DNA from: Chromatiaceae bacterium
Lineage (GTDB): Bacteria; Pseudomonadota; Gammaproteobacteria; Chromatiales; Chromatiaceae
Assembly: GCA_025458165.1 (NCBI GenBank)
Contig: JALOTB010000019.1
Location: 1 to 60,686, forward strand
Reading direction: 5' to 3'
Length of the DNA stretch: 60,686 nt
Part shown: one piece after another, positions 35,165 to 43,399 of the stretch
Numbering within the stretch: position 1 is the first letter of the stretch
Layout: the number at the start of each line of letters is the position of its first letter
Notes under the pieces: generated by a model
Told to the model about the DNA's origin: nothing
Seen by the model: only the letters and a program-made list of their open reading frames with translations
The model's database searches: none
Program-made: the position numbers and the translations under genes

Positions 35165-36787
35165 ATGAGCCGTACTGATTCTTTCGACGTGCTGATCATC
35201 GGGAGCGGCGCCGCGGGGTTGAGCCTCGCCCTGCGGCTGGACCCGCGCTTGTCCGTCGCCCTGGTCTCGAAGCGGGAGCTCACCGAGGGCAGCACCCTCT
35301 ATGCCCAGGGGGGGATTTCCGCCGTGTTGGCCGCCAACGACTCGGTGGAATCCCATGTCCAAGACACCCTCGGCGCCGGGGCCGGGCTATGCGACCGGCG
35401 CATCGTGCGCCTCGTCGTCGAGCAAGGGCCGGAGGCCATCCGCTGGCTGCTCGATCAAGGGGTCCGGTTCACGCGTGACGAGGGGGCGGACGAGGCCGGG
35501 GGCTACCACCTGACCCGCGAGGGCGGGCACAGCCACCGGCGGGTGATCCACGCCGCGGACTCCACCGGCCGCGAGCTGGAGACGACCCTCGAGGGGCGGG
35601 TGCGCGAGCGGCCCAAACTGCGGCTCTTCGAGCACCACATCGCGGTGGACCTGATCAGCACTCGCAAGCTCGGACAGGGCAACGGGCGCTGCGTCGGGGC
35701 CTATCTACTCGACCGCAAGAGCGGCCAGGTCGGCACCTACCGGGCCCGCTTCGTGGTGCTGGCGACCGGTGGGGCGAGCAAGGTCTACCTCTACACCAGC
35801 AACCCCGACGTCGCGACCGGCGACGGGATCGCCATGGCCTGGCGCGCTGGCTGCCGGGTGGCCAATATGGAGTTCATGCAGTTCCACCCGACCTGCCTGT
35901 ATCACGCGCAGGCCAAGTCCTTCCTGATCACCGAGGCCTTGCGCGGCGAGGGGGCGCGGCTGCTGCTGCCGAACGGCGAGCGCTTTATGGCGCGTTTCGA
36001 CGAGCGTGCCGAGCTCGCCCCTCGCGACATCGTCGCGCGCGCGATCGACCACGAGATGAAGCGCTTGGGCATCGACTGCGTCCATCTCGACATCTCCCAC
36101 CGCCCAGCCGACTTCGTCGTCTCCCACTTCCCCACCATCCACGCCCGCTGTCTGGAGCTCGGGATCGACATCACCCGCGAGCCGATCCCGGTGGTGCCGG
36201 CCGCGCACTACACCTGCGGCGGGGTGATGGTGGACGAACGCGCCCGCACGGACCTGGCCGGCCTCTATGCGGTGGGCGAGACCGCCTACACAGGCCTGCA
36301 CGGGGCTAATCGGATGGCGAGCAACTCGCTGCTGGAGTGCCTGGTCTTCAGCGCGCTTGCGGCCCGCGACATCGAGGCCGCGGCCGAGCGCTGGGCAGCC
36401 CCGCCCGAGGCCCCCGCCTGGGACGAGAGTCGGGTCGCCGAGCCAGACGAGGACGTGGTGGTCTCCCACAACTGGGACGAGCTGCGCCGTTTCATGTGGG
36501 ACTACGTCGGCATCGTCCGCACCAACAAGCGCCTGCAGCGGGCGCGCCGGCGGGTCGAGCTGCTGCGCCAGGAGATCATCGAGTACTACAGCAACTACCG
36601 CGTCAGCAACGACCTGCTGGAGCTGCGCAACCTCGTCGAGGTGGCCGATCTGATCGTCCAGTCGGCGTTGCGCCGGCGCGAGAGCCGCGGCCTGCATTAC
36701 ACGCTCAGCTTCCCGCGCCGCGACCCCTCGCAGCGTACCCCGACCGTGCTCATCCCCGACGGCTATCAGCCCCGCGGCAGGGGCTGA
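35165..36787 (+). CDS. nadB: L-aspartate oxidase
   Basis: This 540-aa FAD enzyme oxidises L-aspartate to iminoaspartate in the first step of NAD synthesis. The dinucleotide fold starts [18 protein letters not shown]. The substrate-region motif [17 protein letters not shown] and the FMQFHPTCL element are diagnostic, as is [26 protein letters not shown]. The length matches E. coli NadB (540 aa). The ATG at 35165 begins just before the FAD motif. The gene is divergent from rpoE, the same arrangement as in E. coli. Confidence 0.97.
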   Translation: MSRTDSFDVLIIGSGAAGLSLALRLDPRLSVALVSKRELTEGSTLYAQGGISAVLAANDSVESHVQDTLGAGAGLCDRRIVRLVVEQGPEAIRWLLDQGVRFTRDEGADEAGGYHLTREGGHSHRRVIHAADSTGRELETTLEGRVRERPKLRLFEHHIAVDLISTRKLGQGNGRCVGAYLLDRKSGQVGTYRARFVVLATGGASKVYLYTSNPDVATGDGIAMAWRAGCRVANMEFMQFHPTCLYHAQAKSFLITEALRGEGARLLLPNGERFMARFDERAELAPRDIVARAIDHEMKRLGIDCVHLDISHRPADFVVSHFPTIHARCLELGIDITREPIPVVPAAHYTCGGVMVDERARTDLAGLYAVGETAYTGLHGANRMASNSLLECLVFSALAARDIEAAAERWAAPPEAPAWDESRVAEPDEDVVVSHNWDELRRFMWDYVGIVRTNKRLQRARRRVELLRQEIIEYYSNYRVSNDLLELRNLVEVADLIVQSALRRRESRGLHYTLSFPRRDPSQRTPTVLIPDGYQPRGRG

Positions 36788-36842
36788 CCGCGGCCGGCGC
36801 CGGTCTTTAATGACCTGGCGCAACCAGGAAGCCAAAGTGGTT

Positions 36843-36871
36843 TTGTGCGCCGCACAAGCCCGGCCTATGAT
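36843..36871 (+). promoter_or_regulatory. Candidate sigma-70-type promoter of ppsA
   Basis: TTGTGC (36843-36848) and TATGAT (36866-36871) are separated by 17 bp, matching the consensus at four and five positions respectively. The -10 box ends about 60 bp before the ppsA ATG. Confidence 0.55.
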
Positions 36872-36930
36872 CCCTCGCCGGGCCAACGAGGTCCCATGGT
36901 GCTGACATTCGAGTGCGGAGAGCGACAGGC

Positions 36931-39306
36931 ATGAACGACTACGTGCGCCGGCTGAGCGACCTGCGGATGGGCGATGTGCCCCTGGTGGGCGGCAAGAACG
37001 CCTCGCTCGGGGAGATGATCCACCACCTGGCCGAGGTCGGGGTGCAGGTCCCCGGCGGCTTCGCGACCACCGCCCACGCCTACCGTGAGCTCCTCGCCGC
37101 GGGCGGGCTCGACGAGCGCATCCAGGCCGAGCTCGATCGCCTCGACGTCGACGACGTCACCCGGCTGGCCGAGGTGGGCGCCCAGATCCGCGGCTGGATC
37201 ATGGCGCAGCCCTTCCAGCCCGCGTTGGAGCGCGCCATTGATGAGGCCTTCGCGACCCTGACGCAGGAGACCGGCAACCCGGACGTCTCCTGGGCCGTGC
37301 GCTCCTCGGCGACCGCCGAGGACCTGCCGGACGCCTCTTTCGCCGGCCAGCAGGAGACCTTCCTCAACGTCCACGGTCTGGACGACGTCAAGCGGGCGAT
37401 CAAGGCCGTGTTCGCCTCGCTCTTCAACGACCGGGCGATCGCCTACCGCGTCCATCAGGGCTTCGCGCACCGCGATGTGGCCCTGTCCGCCGGCATCCAG
37501 CGCATGGTGCGCAGCGACCTCGCCGCCTCCGGCGTGCTCTTCACCCTGGATACCGAGTCGGGCTTCCGCGACGTGGTCTTCGTCACCGCGAGCTATGGCC
37601 TCGGCGAGATGGTGGTGCAGGGGGCGGTCAACCCGGACGAGTTCTATGTCCACAAGGCGACCCTCGCGGCGGGGCGCCCGGCGGTGCTGCGCCGTTCTGT
37701 CGGCGGCAAGGCGATCCGCATGGTCTATGCCGACGGGGGCAGCGAGGACGCGGTGCGCACCGAGCCGGTCCCGGAGGCCGACCGCCGGCGCTTCTGCATC
37801 AGCGACGCCGAGGTCGAGGAGCTCGCCCGACAGGCGGTGCTGATCGAGCAGCATTATGGCCGGCCGATGGACATCGAGTGGGCCAAGGACGGGCTCGACG
37901 GGCGCCTCTACATCGTCCAGGCGCGCCCGGAGACGGTGCAGAGCCGCTCGGGTCAGGTGATCGAGCGCTACCACCTCCGGGGGCGCGGTGAGGTGCTCGC
38001 GAGCGGTCGGAGCATCGGCCACCGCATCGGCGCCGGCACCGCCAAGGTGATTGCGAGCGTCAGCGACATGCACCGAGTCGAGCCCGGAGACGTCCTGGTC
38101 ACCGACATGACCGACCCCGACTGGGAGCCGATCATGAAGCGCGCCGCCGCCATCGTCACCAACCGCGGCGGGCGTACCTGCCATGCCGCGATCATCGCCC
38201 GCGAGCTCGGCGTCCCCGCCGTGGTCGGCTGCAACGACGCCACTGACCGCATCGCCGACGGGGCCGAGGTGACGGTCTCCTGCGCCGAGGGCGACACCGG
38301 CTTCATCTACGCCGGCAATCTGCCCTTCGAGCACAAGAAGATCGAGCTCGCCCACATGCCGGAGGTCCCGGTCAAGATCATGATGAACGTGGGCAACCCG
38401 GATCGCGCCTTCGCTTTTGCCGCCACGCCCAATGCCGGCATCGGGCTGGCGCGGCTGGAGTTCATCATCAACAACATGATCGGGATCCATCCCAAGGCCC
38501 TCCTGGAGTACGACCAGCTTCCCGCGGAGCTCAAGGCCGAGATCGCCCCGCGCATCGCCGCCTATCCGAGCCCGCGTGAGTTCTACGTGATGCGGCTCGC
38601 CGAGGGGATCGCGACGCTCGCCGCCGCGTTTGCGCCGAGCCCGGTGATCGTGCGGATGTCGGACTTCAAGTCGAACGAGTATGCCAACCTGATTGGCGGT
38701 CCGCGCTACGAGCCCGCGGAGGAGAACCCGATGATCGGCTTTCGCGGCGCCGGCCGCTATGTCGCTGAGAGCTTCCGCGACTGCTTCGAGCTGGAGTGCG
38801 AGGCGCTGAAACGCGTGCGCAACGACATGGGGCTCACCAACGTCGAGATCATGATCCCCTTCGTGCGCACCCTGAAGCAGGCCGAGGCGGTGGTCGAGGC
38901 GCTTGCCGAGCAAGGCTTGAAGCGCGGCGAGCAGGGTTTGAGGCTCATCATGATGTGCGAGATCCCCTCCAACGCCGTGCTGGCCGACGACTTCCTGGAG
39001 CACTTCGACGGCTTCTCGATCGGGTCGAACGACATGACCCAGCTCACGCTCGGGCTCGACCGCGACTCCGCCCTGGTCGCCGCCGACTTCGACGAACGCG
39101 ACCCCGCGGTGCTACGTCTGCTGGAGATGGCGATCCGCGCCTGCCGCGCCCAGGGCAAGTATGTCGGGATCTGCGGTCAGGGGCCCTCTGACCACCCGGA
39201 CTTCGCCCAGTGGCTCTTGGAGCGCGGGATCAGCAGCCTCTCGCTCAACCCCGACACGGTGATCGACACCTGGCTCTATCTGGCCGAACGCAGCTCCGCG
39301 AACTGA
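36931..39306 (+). CDS. ppsA: Phosphoenolpyruvate synthase
   Basis: This 791-aa enzyme converts pyruvate and ATP to phosphoenolpyruvate, AMP and phosphate in gluconeogenesis. The N-terminal ATP-grasp domain begins [16 protein letters not shown] and contains [27 protein letters not shown]. The swivel domain carries the phosphorylated His in [21 protein letters not shown] (residue about 415-425). The C-terminal barrel contains EIMIPFVRT and [23 protein letters not shown] precedes the ATG. The length matches E. coli PpsA (792 aa). Confidence 0.97.
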   Translation: MNDYVRRLSDLRMGDVPLVGGKNASLGEMIHHLAEVGVQVPGGFATTAHAYRELLAAGGLDERIQAELDRLDVDDVTRLAEVGAQIRGWIMAQPFQPALERAIDEAFATLTQETGNPDVSWAVRSSATAEDLPDASFAGQQETFLNVHGLDDVKRAIKAVFASLFNDRAIAYRVHQGFAHRDVALSAGIQRMVRSDLAASGVLFTLDTESGFRDVVFVTASYGLGEMVVQGAVNPDEFYVHKATLAAGRPAVLRRSVGGKAIRMVYADGGSEDAVRTEPVPEADRRRFCISDAEVEELARQAVLIEQHYGRPMDIEWAKDGLDGRLYIVQARPETVQSRSGQVIERYHLRGRGEVLASGRSIGHRIGAGTAKVIASVSDMHRVEPGDVLVTDMTDPDWEPIMKRAAAIVTNRGGRTCHAAIIARELGVPAVVGCNDATDRIADGAEVTVSCAEGDTGFIYAGNLPFEHKKIELAHMPEVPVKIMMNVGNPDRAFAFAATPNAGIGLARLEFIINNMIGIHPKALLEYDQLPAELKAEIAPRIAAYPSPREFYVMRLAEGIATLAAAFAPSPVIVRMSDFKSNEYANLIGGPRYEPAEENPMIGFRGAGRYVAESFRDCFELECEALKRVRNDMGLTNVEIMIPFVRTLKQAEAVVEALAEQGLKRGEQGLRLIMMCEIPSNAVLADDFLEHFDGFSIGSNDMTQLTLGLDRDSALVAADFDERDPAVLRLLEMAIRACRAQGKYVGICGQGPSDHPDFAQWLLERGISSLSLNPDTVIDTWLYLAERSSAN

Positions 39307-39320
39307 CCATTGGGAAAGGG

Positions 39321-39351
39321 TCCGCAAATGAACGCGACTGGACGCAAATGA
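39321..39351 (+). repeat. CGCAAATGAACGC-type repeat after ppsA
   Basis: The sequence tccgcaaatgaacgcg, followed by gacgcaaatgag, belongs to the same degenerate family as 24761-24828 and 46616-46745. It lies 15 bp after the ppsA stop, outside any gene. Confidence 0.55.
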
Positions 39352-39444
39352 GACAAGCGGTAGTCGGGAGCCTCTGCTTGGCCTGGAGATAGTGGCCGGG
39401 AAGCGGCGAACCGGCGCCTGCTCTGTTCGGTGCGGCGAGCGAGG

Positions 39445-39458
39445 GGGCCGAACGGCCC
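39445..39458. terminator. Candidate bidirectional terminator between ppsA and holC
   Basis: GGGCC (39445-39449) and GGCCC (39454-39458) form a 5-bp stem around a GAAC loop in the gap between two convergent genes, 10 bp from the holC stop. There is no T-tract. Confidence 0.35.
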
Positions 39459-39467
39459 TGCTTCGGG

Positions 39468-39899
39468 TCAGTCCGCGATGACGTGATGGGCGAGGGGGTA
39501 GCCTCGATCGCGGTAGTAAGCGTAGCGGCGCCGGCCGGCCTCGCGCACCGCGTCCTCGTGGTCGACGGGCTCGCACAGGCGCTCGAAGCGGCTGAAGAAG
39601 ACGGGGACCTCCAGGGCCAGGTTGATGAGGACCTCGTCCTCGTCCTCGGGGCCGCCGTCGGTCGCGATCAGGATGGGTGTGAGCCTGGGGTCGGACTCCC
39701 CGACCAGCCCATGCGGCAAGAAGCTCGCCTGCCGATGGGTCCAGAGCAGCCGGTCCAGATGGCGCGCCTCGTCGATCGACGGCACATGGATCAACGCGCG
39801 GCTCCCGCTCGCGTACACCCGTTCCGCCAGCCGGCAGGTGAGCCGAAACCGGTCGCCCTGGGCCTCCGGGGCGAGGGTGTAGAAATCGATCCGTGTCAC
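39468..39899 (-). CDS. holC: DNA polymerase III chi subunit
   Basis: This 143-aa clamp-loader accessory protein links single-stranded DNA-binding protein to polymerase III. The pattern IDFYTLAPEAQGDRFRLTCRLAERVYASG and the LLWTHRQASFLPHGLVGE segment are those of chi. The YYRDRGYPLAHHVIAD end is also typical. The GTG start overlaps the pepA stop as GTGA, reproducing the pepA-holC pair of many gammaproteobacteria. Confidence 0.92.
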   Translation of the reverse strand: MTRIDFYTLAPEAQGDRFRLTCRLAERVYASGSRALIHVPSIDEARHLDRLLWTHRQASFLPHGLVGESDPRLTPILIATDGGPEDEDEVLINLALEVPVFFSRFERLCEPVDHEDAVREAGRRRYAYYRDRGYPLAHHVIAD

Positions 39900-41401
39900 G
39901 GCGGGGTCGGCCGCGCCCCGCTGCGGCCGAGCAGGAGCTCGGTGAGCAGGGGGACCGGGCGGCCGGTGGCGCCTTTTTCTTTCCCCGAGAGCCAGGCGAT
40001 GCCTGCGATGTCCAGGTGCGCCCAGGTAAGCTTTTTCGTATAGCGGGCGAGGAAGCAGGCGGCGGTGATGGCACCGCCCTCGCGCCCGCCGACGTTGGAC
40101 ATGTCGGCGAAGTTGCTGTCGAGCTGCTGCTGGTAGTCGTCCCAGAGCGGCAGGCGCCAGGCGCGGTCCGCGGCGGCCTCGCCAGCGCTGAGGAGCTCGG
40201 CAGCCAGGGCGTCGTCTTTGGTGAAGAGCCCGCAGGCGTGCTTACCGAGCGCCACCACGCAGGCACCGGTGAGGGTGGCAAGGTCGACGACCAGTGCGGG
40301 GTCGAAGCGCTCGCTATAGGTCAGCGCATCGCAAAGGATCAGCCGGCCCTCGGCGTCGGTGTTGAGGATCTCGATGGTCTGGCCAGACATGCTGGTGACG
40401 ATGTCCCCGGGCTTGTTGGCCGCCCCGTCGGGGAGGTTCTCGGAGGCCGGTACCACGCCGATCAGGTTGATCGGCAGGCCGAGCTCGGCGACGGCCGCCA
40501 TGGTGCCGAAGACGCCCGCGCCGCCGCACATGTCGTACTTCATCTCGTCCATCGCCTCGGCGGGCTTGATCGAGATGCCGCCGGCGTCGAAGGTGAGCCC
40601 CTTGCCGACCAAGACGATGGGCTTGCTGCCCGCGGCGCCGCCGCGGTACTCGAAGACGATCAGCTTGGCGGGCTGGCGGCTGCCGCGGGAGACCGAGAGT
40701 AGGGCGCCCATCTTCAGGGCCTCCATGTCGGCCTCCTCCAGTACCTGCACCTTGAGCGCCGGGTAGTCGCGGCCGAGCCCCTGGGCGCGCTCGGCGAGGT
40801 AGCTCGGGGTGCAGATGTTGCCGGGGAGATTCCCCAGGTCCTTGGCCAGCGCCACACCTTGCGCGATCGCCAGTCCGTGTCGCGCCGCGAGCTCGGCGGT
40901 TGGCGCGTCGGCCTTGTCGGCGACCCAGAGATCCACGCGCTTGAGCGGCGGCGCCGGTTTCTTCTCGCTCTTGGTCTGCTCGAACCTATAGCTCTTGTCC
41001 ATGGCGACGGTGACGGTGTCGCGCAGGGCATCGTAGCGGTCGGCGCCCTCGGGTCTCAGCTCGGCGAGGGTGAACAGGGCGGCGCTGGTGTGCCCCTGGT
41101 TGAGGGTGGCCACCGCGGCGGCGATGGCCTTGGCGTAGACGGTGCGATTGAAGTCCTTGGGCTTGCCGCAGCCGACCAGGAGCAGGCGCTCGGCGGCCAC
41201 ACCGGGGACCCCGTAGAGCATCAGTGTGCGTCCGGCCTCGCCGTCGAGGTCGCCCTTGCCTAGGACGTTGCGCAGGTACCCCCCAGCGGCCTGATCGATC
41301 GCCTCCGCCGGGGCCGAGAGCTTGCGCTTGTCGAGCACGCCGAGCACCAGGCAGGGGGTCTTTTGGCTGGCGAGGTCGCCGCTCTTGATCTTGATCTCCA
41401 T
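39896..41401 (-). CDS. pepA: Leucyl aminopeptidase (cytosol aminopeptidase)
   Basis: This 501-aa Mn/Zn-dependent hexameric aminopeptidase trims N-terminal residues; E. coli PepA also acts as a DNA-binding protein in cer recombination and carAB control. The signature NTDAEGRLILCDAL is intact. The metal-site segment is VGKGLTFDAGGISIKP, followed by KYDMCGGAGVFGTM. The length matches (503 aa in E. coli). ATG at 41401. It is divergent from lptG; the usual lptF between them is missing. Confidence 0.96.
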   Translation of the reverse strand: MEIKIKSGDLASQKTPCLVLGVLDKRKLSAPAEAIDQAAGGYLRNVLGKGDLDGEAGRTLMLYGVPGVAAERLLLVGCGKPKDFNRTVYAKAIAAAVATLNQGHTSAALFTLAELRPEGADRYDALRDTVTVAMDKSYRFEQTKSEKKPAPPLKRVDLWVADKADAPTAELAARHGLAIAQGVALAKDLGNLPGNICTPSYLAERAQGLGRDYPALKVQVLEEADMEALKMGALLSVSRGSRQPAKLIVFEYRGGAAGSKPIVLVGKGLTFDAGGISIKPAEAMDEMKYDMCGGAGVFGTMAAVAELGLPINLIGVVPASENLPDGAANKPGDIVTSMSGQTIEILNTDAEGRLILCDALTYSERFDPALVVDLATLTGACVVALGKHACGLFTKDDALAAELLSAGEAAADRAWRLPLWDDYQQQLDSNFADMSNVGGREGGAITAACFLARYTKKLTWAHLDIAGIAWLSGKEKGATGRPVPLLTELLLGRSGARPTPP

Positions 41402-41463
41402 GGGGGCTCCGTCGGCGCAACGCCGGCCTGGTGTTAAGATCGGGCGAGTCTACAAGATTCCCA

Positions 41464-42597
41464 ATGGTGGCTGAACCGATCCGAGCGGTGGCCACTCGGC
41501 CGTCGCCATCCGCTGCCAACCGGGTATCGGGTTTGAAGATCCTCGATCGCTACCTCGCCGGTGCCGTGATCGGCGGCACCCTGCTCACCCTGGCCGTGCT
41601 GCTGCCGTTGCTCGGCGTCTTCTTGCTCGCCGACGAGATCGATCGGGTCGGGCAGGACGGGTACGGCTTTGTGGACGTGGTGCTGCTCGCGAGCCTCAGC
41701 CTCCCGCGCTACGCCTACCAGGTCTTTCCCATTGCGACCCTGATTGGCGCGCTGGTGGGGCTCGGTGCACTCGCCAGTCGCTCCGAGCTGGTCGCCATGC
41801 GCGCGGCCGGGGTCTCGATCGCCCGTATCGTGCGCGCGGCGCTGATGGGGGGATTGCTGCTGGCGGTGGCGGGTTTCGCGGTGGGCGAGGCGGTCGCACC
41901 GGTCGCGGACCAGAAGGCGCGGCAGTGGCGCGCCGCCGGCGAGGCTGGCCAGGTCGCGCTGCAGACCCCCTATGGTTTCTGGGCGCGGGACGGCGATGCC
42001 TTCGTCTACATCCGCGAGATCTTGCCTGGCGGATACCTGCGGGGCATCCACATCTACCAGATCGATCCCGAGGGTGAGCTGACCCTCGCCAGCCGGGCGG
42101 AGGAGGCGCGTTACCAGGACGGCCGCTGGCTGTTGCGGGAGATCGCGCGCAGCCGGGTGTCACCGCAAGGGGTGGAGGTCAGCCGCGTCGCCGAGACCGG
42201 CTGGGACTCCTTGCTCGATCCACGCCTGCTCGATCTGGTGGTGGTGGAGCCCGAGCGGCTTCCGCTCTGGGCGCTGCTGCGCTACATGCGGTTCATGGGT
42301 GCGACGGCGCAGGATGCCGCGCCCTATGCGGTCGCCTTCTGGGGCAAGCTAGTACACCCCCTCCTGATCCTCGCGATGGTCTTCATTGCCCTGCCTATCC
42401 TGTTCGGCTCGGCACGAACCACTGGGGTCGGGCTGCGTATCGTCGCCGGCATCCTGGTGGGCATTGTGTTCTATCTCGTGAGCCGGACCTTCAGCTACCT
42501 CTCGCTGCTCTACGAGGTCGATCCGATGTTGGGGGCTGTGACGCCACCGCTCCTCTTTCTCGCGGGGGCCCTTTGGCTGTTGCGGCGGGTAAGCTGA
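41464..42597 (+). CDS. lptG: LPS export permease LptG
   Basis: This protein is one of the two membrane permeases that extract lipopolysaccharide from the inner membrane with the LptB ATPase. The first helix region ILDRYLAGAVIGGTLLTLAVLLPLLGVFLLADEIDRVG and the coupling segment LGALASRSELVAMRAAGVS are typical LptG. The periplasmic beta-jellyroll domain follows, and the last helices end in PLLFLAGALWLLRR. Two starts are possible: ATG 41464 (377 aa) and TTG 41533 (354 aa, closer to the usual length and beginning KILDRYL). Neither has a good Shine-Dalgarno sequence. lptF does not precede it. Confidence 0.92.
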   Translation: MVAEPIRAVATRPSPSAANRVSGLKILDRYLAGAVIGGTLLTLAVLLPLLGVFLLADEIDRVGQDGYGFVDVVLLASLSLPRYAYQVFPIATLIGALVGLGALASRSELVAMRAAGVSIARIVRAALMGGLLLAVAGFAVGEAVAPVADQKARQWRAAGEAGQVALQTPYGFWARDGDAFVYIREILPGGYLRGIHIYQIDPEGELTLASRAEEARYQDGRWLLREIARSRVSPQGVEVSRVAETGWDSLLDPRLLDLVVVEPERLPLWALLRYMRFMGATAQDAAPYAVAFWGKLVHPLLILAMVFIALPILFGSARTTGVGLRIVAGILVGIVFYLVSRTFSYLSLLYEVDPMLGAVTPPLLFLAGALWLLRRVS

Positions 42598-42716
42598 GCC
42601 GGCAGCGCGGGGCCGGACCGAGTCGTGGCAAGCAGAGATTCCGCTTGGCGGTCAAAAAGCGGCAGGCAGTGGCCCTCTCGGTCTCCTCGGATTGCACCGG
42701 CTGGGTGCGCCCAGGG

Positions 42717-43172
42717 TCAGCCGCCGCGCTCGGGACGCTTGAGCAGCACCAGGCGGGTGCGCGAGCGCCGGTCGTGCCAAGCCAGCCCGTCGCGGTCGAC
42801 GAGCAGCCAGAGCAGCCCCGCCCCGGCCGGCGCGAGCGCCAGGCCGGCCCAACCCAGGCGGCGCAGGGCGTCCGATGGGCGCACGGGGTCGCCGTCCTCG
42901 CGCAGCAGCCGCAGCCGCCAGGCGCTCATGCCGAGGGTCTGGCCTCCGCGCACCCAGAAGTAGCTGAAGTAGCCGCCGATCACGCCGAGCAGGTACAGGC
43001 GGAACCACCAGGCGCCGCGCGGGAAGTCGGTCTGCGTGAGCTCGATCCAGGGGATGACGACCAGGGCCGCCGCGAGCATCAGAAGGCCGGCGAGCAGCAC
43101 CAGGTCGTAGAGGATCGCGGCGAGGCGCCGCGCGAGACCGGGTGGCCGGGCGTGGGTGATATCGAGGGTCAT
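42717..43172 (-). CDS. RDD-family membrane protein
   Basis: This 151-aa protein has the RDD domain. The first helix contains RRLAAILYDLVLLAGLLMLAA with the Arg and Asp residues that name the family. A second helix (about residues 60-80, LYLLGVIGGYFSYFWV) precedes the GGQTLGMSAWRLRLLREDG motif that is diagnostic. A last helix contains AGAGLLWLLV. Its transport or enzyme role is undefined. The ATG at 43172 places the domain 15 residues from the start. It is isolated between lptG and the kinase gene. Confidence 0.88.
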   Translation of the reverse strand: MTLDITHARPPGLARRLAAILYDLVLLAGLLMLAAALVVIPWIELTQTDFPRGAWWFRLYLLGVIGGYFSYFWVRGGQTLGMSAWRLRLLREDGDPVRPSDALRRLGWAGLALAPAGAGLLWLLVDRDGLAWHDRRSRTRLVLLKRPERGG

Positions 43173-43399
43173 GGGCTGCGCGCTCCTGTCGACGGTCGGG
43201 GTTGCCGGGTATTCTCGCCGAGGTCGGGGCACGGGGAGTGAGGTCTACCGCCCGTGTACGCACAGGGGGCGAGCCGATGCCGATCCGGCGCGCCGCCCGG
43301 ACCCATGGCGCGGCGATCCGTTAGACTTGGTGCGCTCGGCGTAAACGGCCCGATGGCCAGTCGCCAGTCTGCCCGGACCACCGATCCATCAAAATCGCC

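Noticed and set aside
36865..39003. 712-codon minus-strand ORF antisense to ppsA
   Set aside because: The opposite strand encodes a full PpsA; the antisense product is low-complexity.
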